Shown here one piece after another: positions 35,925-46,005 of a stretch of 64,000 bases of DNA. Numbering within the stretch: the stretch's first letter is position 1; the number at the start of each line of letters is the position of its first letter. The translations under genes were made by a program, and so were the position numbers. Below the pieces are notes generated by a model. It saw nothing but the letters and a program-made list of their open reading frames with translations. It was not told the DNA's origin and did not search any database. Origin of the DNA: Novosphingobium album (ex Liu et al. 2023) (GTDB lineage: Bacteria > Pseudomonadota > Alphaproteobacteria > Sphingomonadales > Sphingomonadaceae); NCBI RefSeq assembly GCF_029076845.1, contig NZ_JARESE010000001.1:62001-126000 (forward strand), written 5' to 3'.

Positions 35925-36912
35925 TCTTCGTGGAATTGTAGGTGCCGGCCAGGCGCCCGGCCGCTTCGGCCGCGTAAGTCTGGCTGAATTCGGCCAGGGC
36001 GATGCAGGCGCGCTTGGTGTCCTTGAGCGCTTTCATCGACACCGCGAGATACAGCAGGCTGTCGGGCGCGCGATCGCCGCGCTTGTCGGCCTGGTAGTTC
36101 TGCAGGAACCACTTGGCCGCCTCGCGCGGATTGCCATCATCCAGATAGGCGCGGCCCAGCAGGTTGCGCCCAAAGCTGGCGCGCGCGTGCCGGGGATACT
36201 TTTCCAGGAACAGCTTGAGCTGCTGCTGCGCCTCGGGGAAGAACCTGGCTTCCCACAGGCGATAGCCATAGCTGTATTCGTCATCGCCCGGATCGGCGGT
36301 CTGCGGCTTGATGATGGCGCTCACCGCCTGGACGCGCGAGGACGGCGCCGGCGCGGGCGGCTTGGCGGCCGAGGCGCCGCCAGTCATGGCATCGAGGTTG
36401 GTCTGCGCGGCCGGAGCGGGCGTCGGGGTCGGTGTGGGCGTCGGCGTGGGCGCGGTGGTCGTGCCGGGCAGCGGCGTCACGCTCGCGGCCGGCGCGGTGC
36501 CCGTCGTCGCGGCGGGAGCGGCGGCGCCCATGCCCAGCCGCGCCTCGATCTGGCTGATGCGATTGCCGTCCTGCTCGATCTGCGCGGTCAGCCGCGCCAT
36601 CTGCCCCTCGATCGCGTCCATGCGCGTCAGCAGGTCAGTCACCGCCGTGGTCGATGGCGGCGGCGTGGTGGTGGTACCCGCCGTCTGGCCGGGCGTGATC
36701 TCGGGCTGGAAGAACTTGCCGTCGGCGCCGGGGAAAACCTTGCGCTGCAGCGCGCGCACTTCCGCCTCGACCCTGGAAATCCGGCTTTCAGCCGATTCCT
36801 GCGCCGCAGCCGATACCGAAGACCCCGCCATGACCAGCGCCAGTGCCGTCATCGCGGCGAATCTTGCCCGACCCGTCCACGCCAGACCTGTCCGCGCTCG
36901 TGCCTGTATCAT
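35902..36912 (-). CDS. cpoB: Cell-division coordinator CpoB (YbgF)
   Basis: A 336-residue periplasmic protein. A signal peptide ends near SAAAQ (about residue 37), a coiled coil follows (about 43-60 and 90-125, ISRVEAEVRALQRKVF), then a Pro/Thr-rich linker, and three TPR-like repeats in the C-terminal third (SYGYRLWEARFFPEAQQQL). CpoB links the Tol-Pal system to peptidoglycan synthesis during division. It normally follows pal and precedes tilS; here tilS follows but tol-pal is not in the window. Confidence 0.88.
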   Translation of the reverse strand: MIQARARTGLAWTGRARFAAMTALALVMAGSSVSAAAQESAESRISRVEAEVRALQRKVFPGADGKFFQPEITPGQTAGTTTTPPPSTTAVTDLLTRMDAIEGQMARLTAQIEQDGNRISQIEARLGMGAAAPAATTGTAPAASVTPLPGTTTAPTPTPTPTPTPAPAAQTNLDAMTGGASAAKPPAPAPSSRVQAVSAIIKPQTADPGDDEYSYGYRLWEARFFPEAQQQLKLFLEKYPRHARASFGRNLLGRAYLDDGNPREAAKWFLQNYQADKRGDRAPDSLLYLAVSMKALKDTKRACIALAEFSQTYAAEAAGRLAGTYNSTKNGLDCAS

Positions 36913-37032
36913 CGTGTCAACCTACCCTATCTGAAGCCACGCCGAACCATGGCGGCGCGCAGCGGAACGGGGAATTAACCAAGCCAACCCCAGCGGCTGC
37001 TTGCCGCATACGAACCGCGCTGTCGAGACTCG

Positions 37033-38016
37033 CTAGTCCAAATCGGTGGATACGCCGACTGGCAGGGGTGAAGGCCCGGACGATGGCGCCGGCGGCGCCT
37101 CGTCGCGCCGGCCGGTGGCGGTGGGCCGGGGCGAAGGCGTCGGCCGCGAGGACGGCAGGACCACGCCGCCCCCGCTGCCCGGCGCAGGCGGCACGGTGGT
37201 GGGGGGGCGCAAGGACGGCGCCGCGCCCGGCGCGGTGCGGGCGACGAGGTCGGCCGGCGCGAGTGATACATCGCCCAGCGTCGTCGGCCGGTCGGCCAGC
37301 GGCGGCAGCGGCCGGCCGGCGACCGTGATCGCCAGCGCATCGGGCCGCGCCGTGCGCAGCAGCGCGCCGCGGGCCTCGGCCGGCACGGTGTAGCTTTCGC
37401 CTTGCGCCATTTCCTTCTGGAAAAGCTGCGTGCCGTCAGCGAGATAGACCTTGAGCCAGACGCGCGGCTGCGTCGCGGTCAGCACCACCGGGCCGCCCGG
37501 CAGCGGCGCGGGCGTGGCCGGCGCGGCGGCGGGCGGCGGTGCGGAAGCCTGGGCCTTGGGCGCATCGTCGATCAGGTCGGGCAATTCGCCTTCGGGGCTG
37601 AACAGGTTGCCCCAGGCCAGATAGAGCACCGCCAGCACCGCGATCACGCCCAGGCCGGCCGCCCAGGCCAGCCCCCAGGGCGGCACGCGCGCGGGATCGC
37701 CGGGCTCGAAGCTCTGCTCCTGCGGGCGCGGGTGCCGCGCTTCCTCGGCGGCGAGCTGGGCGCGCACGCGATCGGCGATCATGTTCTCGTCCAGCCCGAC
37801 GGCGCGGGCATAAGCGCGCGAGAAGCCGACCGCGTATGTGCGCGCGGCGAGGTCCGAGAAGCGGTTCTCCTCGATCGTGGTCAGATGGCGTTCGGCGATG
37901 CGGGTTTCGGCCGCGACATCGGCCCGGCTCATGCCCGCGGCTTCGCGGGCATGGCGAAGCTGCTCGCCCACGCTGCTGAAGGCGACGCCTTCCTCCGAGG
38001 ATTCCTGCGCTTCCAT
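37033..38016 (-). CDS. rodZ: RodZ-like helix-turn-helix membrane protein
   Basis: A 327-residue protein. The N-terminal Cro-like helix-turn-helix spans about residues 16-80 (GEQLRHAREAAGMSRADVA), one membrane helix lies at about 113-133, then an Ala/Pro linker, a DUF4115 (RodZ C-terminal) beta domain near 175-240 (PRVWLKVYLADGTQLFQKEM), and a low-complexity Pro/Ser/Thr tail. RodZ anchors MreB to the membrane to set rod shape. The gap to cpoB is 120 bases. Confidence 0.85.
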   Translation of the reverse strand: MEAQESSEEGVAFSSVGEQLRHAREAAGMSRADVAAETRIAERHLTTIEENRFSDLAARTYAVGFSRAYARAVGLDENMIADRVRAQLAAEEARHPRPQEQSFEPGDPARVPPWGLAWAAGLGVIAVLAVLYLAWGNLFSPEGELPDLIDDAPKAQASAPPPAAAPATPAPLPGGPVVLTATQPRVWLKVYLADGTQLFQKEMAQGESYTVPAEARGALLRTARPDALAITVAGRPLPPLADRPTTLGDVSLAPADLVARTAPGAAPSLRPPTTVPPAPGSGGGVVLPSSRPTPSPRPTATGRRDEAPPAPSSGPSPLPVGVSTDLD

Positions 38017-38433
38017 TACGCTCCCGATGAAGACGGTTAAAATGCCATGACCCGAAGCTGCCGAGACAACGCGTCCCGCCAGGCAAAGTCAATGTTTGGC
38101 AAGTTGTTAGGGATATGTTTCTGCGGCAGACCCTGTCCGCGGCACGACAAGCGCCCTTGGGCCGGGTTTTCGCGTCCGATCCGCGCGCCTGGACGGCCGG
38201 CGAAGGCGCCCCGCGCGGCAGCCCGCCGCCCTGGCGAAAGCCGATCCGATATGGATGGTGCGCGCATCTGCGCCGGGGAACGCCGCGCGCCACCCCTCGG
38301 CGGCACCGGGAAGGCTGAAAACAGGGACATATTCCGCAGCCTTCTCATCTCGCGGCAGGCCATTTTCGCGACGCGCTCCCGAAGGTTAACCGATCGGGTT
38401 CGGACCTTAAGGTTCGCCGATGGCAGTGTAAGG
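38017..38433. other. Intergenic region between rodZ and ptsP
   Basis: 417 bases, both neighbours on the minus strand. It should hold the rodZ promoter and the ptsP terminator. I see no supported small ORF, RNA or repeat; short open frames on both strands have no ribosome site or family features. Confidence 0.4.
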
Positions 38434-40710
38434 TCAGTCTACCACGATTCCGCGCTCCGACACCCATTCGATCATCGCGGCGCGCAGGCTGCGCGGCGGG
38501 TGAGCCAGCCACTGCGCCATGGCCGCCTCGATCTCGGCCACGGCGATCTTACCGACCAGTTCCTTGATCGGGCCGACGGCGGCCGGCGTGATCGAAAGCC
38601 GGCGAATGCCCGCGCCGATCAGCGCCAGCGCCTCAAGCTGGCGGCCGCCCATCTCGCCGCAGACGGTGATGTCGATCCCCTTGCCGTCCAGCACGGTCAC
38701 GATCCGCCGGATGAAGCGCATGATCGACGGGCTCAGCCAGTCATAGCGCTCGGCCAGCTTGGGGTTCGAACGATCGGCGGCATAGAGGAACTGCGTCAGG
38801 TCATTGGTGCCGATCGACAGGAACGAGATCTTCGGCGCAAGGATATCGAGCTGTTCGGCCAGCGCCGGCACTTCGAGCATCACGCCATAGCGGATCGCTT
38901 CGGGCACCATCTTCTTGCGCTGCTTGAGGAAGGCGAGCTGCCCGTCGAACACGGCCTTGGCGGCATCGAATTCCCACGGTTCCACCACCATCGGGAACAT
39001 GACGTTCAGCGTGCGGCCCGCCGCCGCTTCCAGCAGCGCGCGCGCCTGCACCTTGAGCAGTCCGTCGCGTTCCAGCGCCACGCGCAGCGCGCGCCAGCCC
39101 ATCGCCGGGTTCTCCTCGCTCTCGCCATCGTCATGGCGCAAGTACGGCAGCGTCTTGTCCCCGCCGATATCGACGGTGCGGAACATCACCGGCCGGTCGC
39201 CCGCGCCTTCCAGCACGTCGCGATAGAGCCGGGTCTGGCGCTCGCGCGCGGGCAGCGTGGCGGACACGAGGAACTGGAACTCGGTGCGGAACAGGCCGAT
39301 GCCGTCAGCCCCGGTCAGGTTCAGGTTGGCGATATCGTCGCGCAGGCCGGCATTGATCATCACCGTGATGCGCTGGCCGTCGCGGCTGATCGGCGTCACC
39401 TCGCGCAGCGCGGCATAGGCGGCCTGCCGTTCGCGGCTGCGGGCAAAGCGCGCCTCGAACGCCTCGACCAGCGCTTGCGAGGGCCGCACGGTGACAGTGG
39501 CCTGATCGCTGTCGAGCAGCAGCGGATCGCCTTCGCGGATAACGCCGCGCAGGCCCCGCACACGCCCGAGCACCGGCACGCCCATCGCCCGCGCGACGAT
39601 GACCACGTGCGAGGTGAGCGAGCCTTCCTCCAGGATCACGCCTTTCAGCCGCCGCCGGTCATATTCCAGCAGTTCGGCCGGGCCGAGATTGCGCGCGATC
39701 AGGATCGCATCGCTCCTGAGGCCCAGCGTGGCCGCGGTGCCGAGCTGGCCCGAAACGATCCGCAGCAGCCGGTTCGACAGGTCCTCCAGATCGTGCATCC
39801 GGTCGGCCAGCAGCGGATCGTCGATCTGGCGCATCCGCATCCGCGTGCGCTGCTGCACGCGCTCGATCGCCGCCTCGGCGGTCAGGCCGGAATCGATCGC
39901 CTCGTTGATCCGGCGCGTCCAGCCTTCGTCGTAAGCGAACATCTTGTAGGTTTCGAGCACTTCCTCATGCTCGCCGCCGACGCCGAATTCGGCCTGCCCG
40001 GCCATGCGGTCGATCTGCTCGCGCATCCGGTCGAAGGCCAGGATCACGCGCTGGCGCTCGGCCTCCGTATCCTCGGCGACGACATGCTCGATATTGATGC
40101 GCGGCTGGTGATAGACGGCCACGCCGCTGGCCAGGCCCTTGACCAGCGTCAGGCCCTTCAGGTGCTCGGGCCCGGTCTGCCCGGCGGCGAAGGCGCGCGC
40201 GTCCTCCTCGTCGATCAGGTCGGCGTTGGTGATCAGCTCGGACAACACCATCGCCACGGTCTGCAGCGCCTCGATCTCGATCTCGACGTAGCGGCGCGGC
40301 TCGACATGCTGCACGCACAGCACGCCGACCGCGCGCTCGCGCCGGACGATCGGCACTCCCGCGAACGAGTGGAACTTGTCCTCGCCCGTTTCCGGGCGAT
40401 AGGAAAAGTCCGGGTGCGCCGTCGCCTCGGCGAGATTGAGCGTCTCGATATTCTCGGCGATCGTGCCGACAAGACCTTCGCCCACGGCCATGCGCGTGAC
40501 GTGCACCGCCTCTTGCGCCAGACCGCGCGTGGCGAACAGTTCCAGCATCCCTTCGCGCAGGAGGTAGATCGAGCAGACCTCGCTATCGAGGCACTCGCCG
40601 ATCACTTCCACCACGGTGTTCAGCTTGGCCTGCGCATGATTGCGCGAGGCCATGACCTCGTGGAGGCGAGTGAGGATGTTCCGGGCTGCGTCGACGGCTC
40701 CGCTGGTCAT
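38434..40710 (-). CDS. ptsP: PtsP, enzyme I of the nitrogen phosphotransferase system
   Basis: A 758-residue protein: a GAF domain (about 15-165), then the PEP-utilising N-terminal domain, the swivelling phospho-His domain (His in EEGSLTSHVVIVARAMG), and the C-terminal PEP-binding barrel (GADGIGLFRTEF; FLSIGTNDLTQF; CGEMGG). It moves phosphate from PEP to NPr and then to EIIANtr, a regulatory chain affecting K+ and phosphate responses. A small DUF465 gene lies 84 bases upstream on the same strand. Confidence 0.95.
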   Translation of the reverse strand: MTSGAVDAARNILTRLHEVMASRNHAQAKLNTVVEVIGECLDSEVCSIYLLREGMLELFATRGLAQEAVHVTRMAVGEGLVGTIAENIETLNLAEATAHPDFSYRPETGEDKFHSFAGVPIVRRERAVGVLCVQHVEPRRYVEIEIEALQTVAMVLSELITNADLIDEEDARAFAAGQTGPEHLKGLTLVKGLASGVAVYHQPRINIEHVVAEDTEAERQRVILAFDRMREQIDRMAGQAEFGVGGEHEEVLETYKMFAYDEGWTRRINEAIDSGLTAEAAIERVQQRTRMRMRQIDDPLLADRMHDLEDLSNRLLRIVSGQLGTAATLGLRSDAILIARNLGPAELLEYDRRRLKGVILEEGSLTSHVVIVARAMGVPVLGRVRGLRGVIREGDPLLLDSDQATVTVRPSQALVEAFEARFARSRERQAAYAALREVTPISRDGQRITVMINAGLRDDIANLNLTGADGIGLFRTEFQFLVSATLPARERQTRLYRDVLEGAGDRPVMFRTVDIGGDKTLPYLRHDDGESEENPAMGWRALRVALERDGLLKVQARALLEAAAGRTLNVMFPMVVEPWEFDAAKAVFDGQLAFLKQRKKMVPEAIRYGVMLEVPALAEQLDILAPKISFLSIGTNDLTQFLYAADRSNPKLAERYDWLSPSIMRFIRRIVTVLDGKGIDITVCGEMGGRQLEALALIGAGIRRLSITPAAVGPIKELVGKIAVAEIEAAMAQWLAHPPRSLRAAMIEWVSERGIVVD

Positions 40711-40794
40711 GTCTCACGCAACTACCCGAAAGCGAGCGCTTTGGGAACGTGGGCGCAGCCGCCGATCGGCCTTATCTGTAGAAAGCCCGTGCCT

Positions 40795-40950
40795 TCAGCA
40801 GCGAACGATTTCCTCCTTGAGCCGGAGCTTGCGCTTCTTGAGGCTCTGGATCACGGTGAGGTCAGGCATCGGGCGGCTCAATTCCTCGTGGATTTGCCGT
40901 TCGAGACCGGCATGTTTGAGCTGCAGGGCGCTAACATGCGAACTATCCAT
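40795..40950 (-). CDS. Small DUF465 (YdcH-like) coiled-coil protein
   Basis: A 51-residue protein. It begins MDSSHVSALQLKHAGLERQI and ends with the family signature LKKRKLRLKEEI followed by VRC. This matches the DUF465/YdcH family of short basic coiled-coil proteins of unknown role. A second family member is encoded divergently at 41147. The gene is 84 bases upstream of ptsP. Confidence 0.85.
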   Translation of the reverse strand: MDSSHVSALQLKHAGLERQIHEELSRPMPDLTVIQSLKKRKLRLKEEIVRC

Positions 40951-41146
40951 CGATGGTCCTCCTCTTTCTTATTGGGCCGGACCCCTCACCTGCCGACTCG
41001 GCATCAAGCGGTGCGGCGCGATTGTCATGGAACCATAATCAACTTATCTTGCGAAGCGGATAATTGCCCCATATCGATGAACCGCAAGCCAGCCGCGCCG
41101 AGCCGGAGGGCCTTGCTCCCGATACCCGACGACAAGGAATTCCGGC

Positions 41147-41344
41147 GTGACCGAAGAGGAAATGCGCAAGCGCCTGGAAGTGCTGAAGATAGAGCACCGG
41201 GATCTTGACGCGGCGATCGACGCGCTCAACGCCTCGGGCTCGTCCGATCAGCTCCAGATCGCCCGACTGAAGAAGCGCAAGCTGCGCCTGAAGGACCAGA
41301 TCGCCATCATCGAGGACTATCTGATCCCCGATATCATCGCCTGA
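41147..41344 (+). CDS. DUF465 (YdcH-like) coiled-coil protein
   Basis: A 65-residue, charged helical protein with the DUF465 signature LKKRKLRLKDQI near residue 42, the same as in the divergent neighbour at 40795-40950. The start is GTG at 41147 with AAGGAA upstream. Function unknown. A stem-loop follows the stop. Confidence 0.88.
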   Translation: MTEEEMRKRLEVLKIEHRDLDAAIDALNASGSSDQLQIARLKKRKLRLKDQIAIIEDYLIPDIIA

Positions 41345-41361
41345 TCAATGGGTTAGATCCA

Positions 41362-41402
41362 AAAAGGGCAACCTGTGGATGAAATCCATTCCGTGCCCTT
41401 TT
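41362..41402 (+). terminator. Terminator of the plus-strand DUF465 gene
   Basis: Arms AAAAGGGCA and TGCCCTTTT pair perfectly, with an inner TGGAT/ATCCA stem. The 3' arm ends in TTTT. Confidence 0.75.
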
Positions 41403-41460
41403 CGGACAGTCCCGATTTGACGTTGGAAAGCCCGCGCCGCCATGTTGCCGGGAGTCGCCG

Positions 41461-41946
41461 ATGGGCAATAGTCGGCTCACCATGGCCGAGCCGCTCACCA
41501 TCAACCCGCGCATCATCGAGGCGCTTTACAGCGAGGCGCTTGTCCTGGCGGACGACGTGCGCGACGCCTTCACGCTGTCCGGCCGGATCGAGGAAGCGGC
41601 CGGCGCCGAGGATCTGGCGCGCATCGCGCTGTCGAGCGAGGGCCTGCGCACCACCACGCGGATGATGCACGCGATCGCCTGGCTGCTCAATCACCGGGCC
41701 TATTTCAGCGGCGAACTGTCCGAATTCCAGCTGCGCCGCCATGGCCGCCTGTCGCGCGACATGCGCCGGTCCGATCCGGGCCAGAGCGACATCCTGCCGA
41801 TCGAGATCCGCCGCCTGGTGGGCGCGACCGAGCGCTTTTACGACCGGCTGCTACGGCTCGATCGCGATTGGCGCCTGCGCGATCCGGGCGCCCCCAGCGC
41901 CATCGCCAACTTGCGCGAGCGACTGGAGCGGCGCATCTCGGCCTGA
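41461..41946 (+). CDS. DUF1465 protein, RcdA-like
   Basis: A 161-residue all-helical protein of the DUF1465 family, to which the Caulobacter protein RcdA belongs. RcdA is an adaptor that helps ClpXP degrade the cell-cycle regulator CtrA at the pole. Visible family blocks: ARIALSSEGLRTTTRMMHAIAWLLNHRAYF and ERFYDRLLRLD. The ATG at 41461 follows GGGAG. It is 116 bases downstream of the DUF465 gene, with a terminator between. Confidence 0.82.
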   Translation: MGNSRLTMAEPLTINPRIIEALYSEALVLADDVRDAFTLSGRIEEAAGAEDLARIALSSEGLRTTTRMMHAIAWLLNHRAYFSGELSEFQLRRHGRLSRDMRRSDPGQSDILPIEIRRLVGATERFYDRLLRLDRDWRLRDPGAPSAIANLRERLERRISA

Positions 41947-42273
41947 CGCATCCGCGGATTGCGGGTCCAGCCGACGGGGACAAATTCTCCGCAGACGGAC
42001 TGGCGAATTCCGGGGGATAGCCACGCTTTTTTCCGTATTCCCCTTTCCGTCACCCCGGCCTTGAGCCGGGGTCCCGCTGTTCTCGCTTCCCCGAAGGTCG
42101 GATCGGAAGGAAGGAGCGGGCCCCCGGCGCAAGGCCGGGGTGACGAGGGAATGCAAGGGAAGGCTGTTCGTGGCATCCGAATTTGTCCACGCCGCCCAGA
42201 AGTACGGGAGCACCGGAAGCACGGACAATCGCCATTTGCCGGCCGTCAGGGCGGAATGGCGATCGGCCTTGGA
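41947..42273. other. Intergenic region with dispersed-repeat element
   Basis: 327 bases between the convergent RcdA-like and DUF3617 genes. It carries the inverted-repeat element at 42048-42145; no gene is supported. Confidence 0.5.
42048..42145. repeat. REP-like inverted repeat element
   Basis: About 30-base arms, CGTCACCCCGGCCTTGAGCC... and its near-perfect reverse complement at 42115-42145, flank a 36-base centre. The arms read as the GTCACCCCGGCCTTG type of short intergenic repeat common in sphingomonads. It may be a non-autonomous mobile repeat or an mRNA 3'-end structure. Confidence 0.7.
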
Positions 42274-42894
42274 TCAGCCCTCTTCCTTGCCGGTGCATTC
42301 GCCCACGCGCCGGGAGCGGATCACCATGTCCATCGACATCGGCCGGCCTTCGATCCTGCCGTCGGATTCGATGGCGATGTCATAGCTTTCCTCGCCATAA
42401 GTGCCGCTCATGCGCATCGTCTGGGTCATGCCGCGGTCCTCGCACGTCATGGCCGCGTCGACCCGGCCGCCCGCCATGTCGAAATGCTGGTACGTGCAGT
42501 CGTCGTTGCCCGGCTTGAAGAACCCGGTCCGGGGACGAGCTGCTTCCTGCGCGGTCAGGCAAGTGGCGGTGTTGTGCATCACGCTCATCCGCCCTTTCAT
42601 CATGTCCTTCATTTCGGGCGGCAGGCCGGGGATGTCGATATCGCGGATCTGCATCGAGACTTCCCAGCGGCCGGGCCGGGGCTCGATCCGCGCGGCGGCG
42701 ACCTTGGCCGCGACCGATTCGGCGGTCTCGCTGGCGGGCGCGGTCGAAGTCGGAGCCACCTGCGTTTCCGGGGCGACCTGCGTGGCATCGTCGCGCGGCG
42801 TATCCTTGCTCCCGCAAGCGCCCAGCGCGAAGCTGCCGGCAAGCACGGCGGCCACCGCGGCGGGAACGGCGGGGGGACGGATCGTGCGGCGCAT
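42274..42894 (-). CDS. DUF3617 lipoprotein, copy 1
   Basis: A 206-residue lipoprotein. The start at 42894 opens a signal peptide with lipobox LGAC (Cys near residue 27), followed by a Thr/Ala-rich linker and the DUF3617 domain: [20 protein letters not shown], a conserved CLT near the middle and a Cys-containing ECTGK at the end. DUF3617 has no known function. It is a distant paralogue of the gene at 43073-43630, 178 bases upstream. Confidence 0.82.
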   Translation of the reverse strand: MRRTIRPPAVPAAVAAVLAGSFALGACGSKDTPRDDATQVAPETQVAPTSTAPASETAESVAAKVAAARIEPRPGRWEVSMQIRDIDIPGLPPEMKDMMKGRMSVMHNTATCLTAQEAARPRTGFFKPGNDDCTYQHFDMAGGRVDAAMTCEDRGMTQTMRMSGTYGEESYDIAIESDGRIEGRPMSMDMVIRSRRVGECTGKEEG

Positions 42895-43020
42895 CAAGCT
42901 GGTCTCCCGATCTGGATCAGGACCAAGGGTAACGGCCCGCACCGGCCCTGCCAATGGCAAGCGCGGTCATTCCGGGGCGGTCCCGGCGGCGCATCCGGCC
43001 CGTGCCTCACGGCGGTGCCC

Positions 43021-43056
43021 GTCATCGCGAGCGCGCGGCGGCGGGCTCGCGATGAC
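43021..43056. repeat. Inverted repeat between the DUF3617 genes
   Basis: Arms GTCATCGCGAGC and GCTCGCGATGAC pair perfectly around a 12-base GC loop. The GTCATCGCGAGC sequence is a second common sphingomonad repeat type. It lies 17 bases after the copy 2 stop and may end its transcript. Confidence 0.7.
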
Positions 43057-43072
43057 GTGGCGCTTGCCGGCC

Positions 43073-43630
43073 TTACGGCTTGGCCGGCGCGCACTCGCCG
43101 GTGCGTTCGGTCTTCATGTGCATTCCGATCTTGGCCGTGCCCATCGGCGATTTCGGATTGTTCTGATCGACGTCCACGGTGATGTCGGTGCCCTTCGGGC
43201 CGACCGTGCCGGCCAGCAGGAACGTCGCCGTGCCCTGCTCCTTGCTGGCGCAGTCCATCTTGGCGTCGATCCGTCCGCCGCTCACGTCGAAGCGCGAATA
43301 CTTGCACTCGCCGCCTTCGCCCACCTTGTCGAACATGTCCTTGAAGCCCTGCTCGGCCTGCGCGGGCGTCAGGCAGAATTCCTGCACTTGCGCGTTCTGC
43401 ATCATGCCCTTCATCTGGTCGGCCTGTTCCTTGGGCATTCCGGGGATCTCGAACCGGGTGATCTCGATCGTCTGCTTGTACTGCCCCGCCTCGGGCCGAT
43501 CGAGCTTGCTGGCTTCCTGCTTGGCCTGTTCCATCGTCTTGGGGCCGGTATCGGCGTTTTCCTTCGAGCCGCAGCCCGCGAGCAGGGACAATGCGAGCGC
43601 GACGCCCGCCATTTCGACAATACGTTTCAT
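43073..43630 (-). CDS. DUF3617 lipoprotein, copy 2
   Basis: A 185-residue lipoprotein with lipobox LAGC (Cys20), then a charged stretch and the DUF3617 domain ([40 protein letters not shown] at the end). It is paralogous to copy 1, and the two probably arose by old tandem duplication. Role unknown; the position on the outer or inner membrane cannot be told. Its start lies close to the divergent uvrB gene. Confidence 0.82.
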   Translation of the reverse strand: MKRIVEMAGVALALSLLAGCGSKENADTGPKTMEQAKQEASKLDRPEAGQYKQTIEITRFEIPGMPKEQADQMKGMMQNAQVQEFCLTPAQAEQGFKDMFDKVGEGGECKYSRFDVSGGRIDAKMDCASKEQGTATFLLAGTVGPKGTDITVDVDQNNPKSPMGTAKIGMHMKTERTGECAPAKP

Positions 43631-43738
43631 GAAACTACCCTTCCATCCATGTTCCCCGCGGCTGGCGCCGCTATCACCGGCGGGCACGGCTGCCAACGAC
43701 TCATTGCGGCGCGGCGCAACCTTCTCCATATGTTCCGC

Positions 43739-45925
43739 ATGGCCGAACTCGTTATCCGCCGGGGTCTCGAAGAGCCCGACACATCGCAGAATTTCGTTCC
43801 GCACAAGCCGCAGCGGCCCGAGAAGTCGCTGCCGGGCAAGCCGCTGCGCATCGTCTCGGACTACGAGCCGGCCGGCGACCAGCCCACCGCGATCGCCGAG
43901 CTGGTCGCCGCGGCGCGCGATGGCGAGAAGACGCAAGTGCTGCTGGGCGTCACCGGATCGGGCAAGACCTTCACCATGGCCAAGGTGATCGAGGAACTGC
44001 AGCGCCCGGCGCTGATCCTGGCGCCCAACAAGATCCTCGCCGCGCAGCTCTATGGCGAGTTCAAGGATTTCTTCCCGGACAACGCGGTCGAGTATTTCGT
44101 CTCGTACTACGACTATTACCAGCCCGAGGCCTACGTGCCGCGATCGGACACCTACATCGAGAAGGAAAGCTCGGTGAACGAGGCGATCGACCGGATGCGC
44201 CATTCCGCCACCCGCGCGCTGCTCGAGCGCGACGACGTGATCATCGTCGCCTCGGTGTCATGCCTCTACGGCATCGGCTCGGTCGAGACCTATTCGGCGA
44301 TGATCTTCGATCTCAAGAAGGGCGAGAGCGTCGACCAGCGCGAGATCATCCGGAAGCTGGTCGCGTTGCAGTACAAGCGCAACGACCATGCCTTCGCGCG
44401 CGGCAACTTCCGCGTGCGCGGCGACAGCCTGGAGATCTTCCCCAGCCACTACGAGGACATGGCCTGGCGCGTGAGCTTCTTCGGCGACGAGATCGACGAG
44501 ATCAGCGAGTTCGATCCGCTCACCGGCAAGAAGGGCGCCAGCCTCGACAAGGTCCGGGTCTACGCCAATTCGCACTACGTCACCCCCGGCCCGACGATGA
44601 AGCAGGCCGCCGAGGCGATCCGCTTCGAGCTGTCCGAACGGCTGAAGGAACTCGAAGCCGAGGGCCGGTTGCTCGAAGCGCAGCGGCTGGAGCAACGCAC
44701 CAACTTCGACCTGGAGATGATCGCCGCCACCGGCAGTTGCGCGGGGATCGAGAACTACTCGCGCTTCCTCACCGGCCGCCTGCCGGGCGAGCCGCCGCCG
44801 ACGCTGTTCGAATATCTGCCCGACAACGCGCTGCTGTTCGTCGATGAAAGCCACCAGACCGTGCCGCAAGTCGGCGCGATGGCGCGTGGCGACCACCGCC
44901 GCAAGCTCACGCTGGCCGAATACGGCTTCCGCCTGCCGAGCTGCATCGACAACCGCCCGCTGCGCTTCAACGAATGGGACGCGATGCGCCCGCAGACCGT
45001 CGCCGTCTCGGCGACGCCCGGCAACTGGGAAATGGAGCAGACCGGCGGCGTCTTCGCCGAACAGGTGATCCGCCCCACGGGGCTGATCGACCCGCCGGTG
45101 GAGATCCGCCCGGTCGAGGATCAGGTGCAGGACTGCATCGTCGAGTGCAAGGCGACCGCCGCCAAGGGCTATCGCACGCTCGTCACCACGCTGACCAAGC
45201 GCATGGCCGAGGACCTGACCGAGTTCATGCACGAGGCCGGCGTGCGCGTGCGCTACATGCATTCGGACGTCGAGACGCTGGAGCGCATCGAGCTGATCCG
45301 CGACCTCAGGATGGGCGTCTATGACGTGCTGGTGGGCATCAACCTGCTGCGCGAGGGGCTGGACATTCCCGAATGCGGCCTTGTCTGCATCCTCGATGCC
45401 GACAAGGAAGGCTTCCTGCGCAGCGAGACCAGCCTGATCCAGACCATCGGCCGCGCCGCCCGCAACATCGACGGCCGCGTGATCCTCTATGCCGATCGGA
45501 TTACCGGATCGATGGAACGCGCCATGGCCGAAACCGACCGCCGCCGGGAAAAGCAGCAGGCCTACAACGCCGAGCACGGCATCACGCCGCAATCCATCAA
45601 GCGCCGCATCGCCGACATCGTCGCCGACACCGCCAGCCGCGACGGCGTGATCGTCGAGCTGGAAGACGATGAACGCAACAACCTCGTCGGCCACAACCTG
45701 CGCGCCTATATCGAGGAACTCGAAGGCCGGATGCGCGCCGCCGCGGCCGACCTCGAATTCGAGGAAGCCGGCCGCCTGCGCGACGAGATCAGGCGGCTGG
45801 AAGGCGAGGAACTGGGCCTGCCGTCCGGCGAGCACAAGGCTCCCAGGGTCGGCCGCAGCAACGAAGGCAAGCCGGGCACGCGCAAGACGCGCTATGGCAA
45901 GGCCCAGCGAAAGTGGAGCCGGTAG
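43739..45925 (+). CDS. uvrB: Excinuclease ABC subunit B
   Basis: A 728-residue DNA damage recognition helicase. Walker A is [10 protein letters not shown], the beta-hairpin is [12 protein letters not shown], helicase motifs include DESHQT and QTIGRAARN, and the C-terminal UVR domain contains [14 protein letters not shown]. The length is about 55 residues over the E. coli protein because of a longer N-terminus and a basic tail. An ATG at 43730 is three codons earlier; no ribosome site favours either clearly. Confidence 0.96.
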   Translation: MAELVIRRGLEEPDTSQNFVPHKPQRPEKSLPGKPLRIVSDYEPAGDQPTAIAELVAAARDGEKTQVLLGVTGSGKTFTMAKVIEELQRPALILAPNKILAAQLYGEFKDFFPDNAVEYFVSYYDYYQPEAYVPRSDTYIEKESSVNEAIDRMRHSATRALLERDDVIIVASVSCLYGIGSVETYSAMIFDLKKGESVDQREIIRKLVALQYKRNDHAFARGNFRVRGDSLEIFPSHYEDMAWRVSFFGDEIDEISEFDPLTGKKGASLDKVRVYANSHYVTPGPTMKQAAEAIRFELSERLKELEAEGRLLEAQRLEQRTNFDLEMIAATGSCAGIENYSRFLTGRLPGEPPPTLFEYLPDNALLFVDESHQTVPQVGAMARGDHRRKLTLAEYGFRLPSCIDNRPLRFNEWDAMRPQTVAVSATPGNWEMEQTGGVFAEQVIRPTGLIDPPVEIRPVEDQVQDCIVECKATAAKGYRTLVTTLTKRMAEDLTEFMHEAGVRVRYMHSDVETLERIELIRDLRMGVYDVLVGINLLREGLDIPECGLVCILDADKEGFLRSETSLIQTIGRAARNIDGRVILYADRITGSMERAMAETDRRREKQQAYNAEHGITPQSIKRRIADIVADTASRDGVIVELEDDERNNLVGHNLRAYIEELEGRMRAAAADLEFEEAGRLRDEIRRLEGEELGLPSGEHKAPRVGRSNEGKPGTRKTRYGKAQRKWSR

Positions 45926-45969
45926 GGCGCAAAGCCCCTCACCGGAAAGCCGCCATCGGCAAGCGAGCG

Positions 45970-46000
45970 GAGGGGCGGCCGGGCCGAAGCCGCCCCCCTC
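45970..46000. terminator. Bidirectional hairpin between uvrB and phoD
   Basis: GGGGCGGC (45972-45979) pairs with GCCGCCCC (45989-45996), extended by GAG/CTC with a small bulge. It lies between convergent genes. Confidence 0.6.
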
Positions 46001-46005
46001 GCGCT

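Noticed and set aside
38037-38363. A 108-codon minus-strand open frame upstream of rodZ
   Set aside because: It has no ribosome site, signal or domain, and biased composition; better read as non-coding leader.
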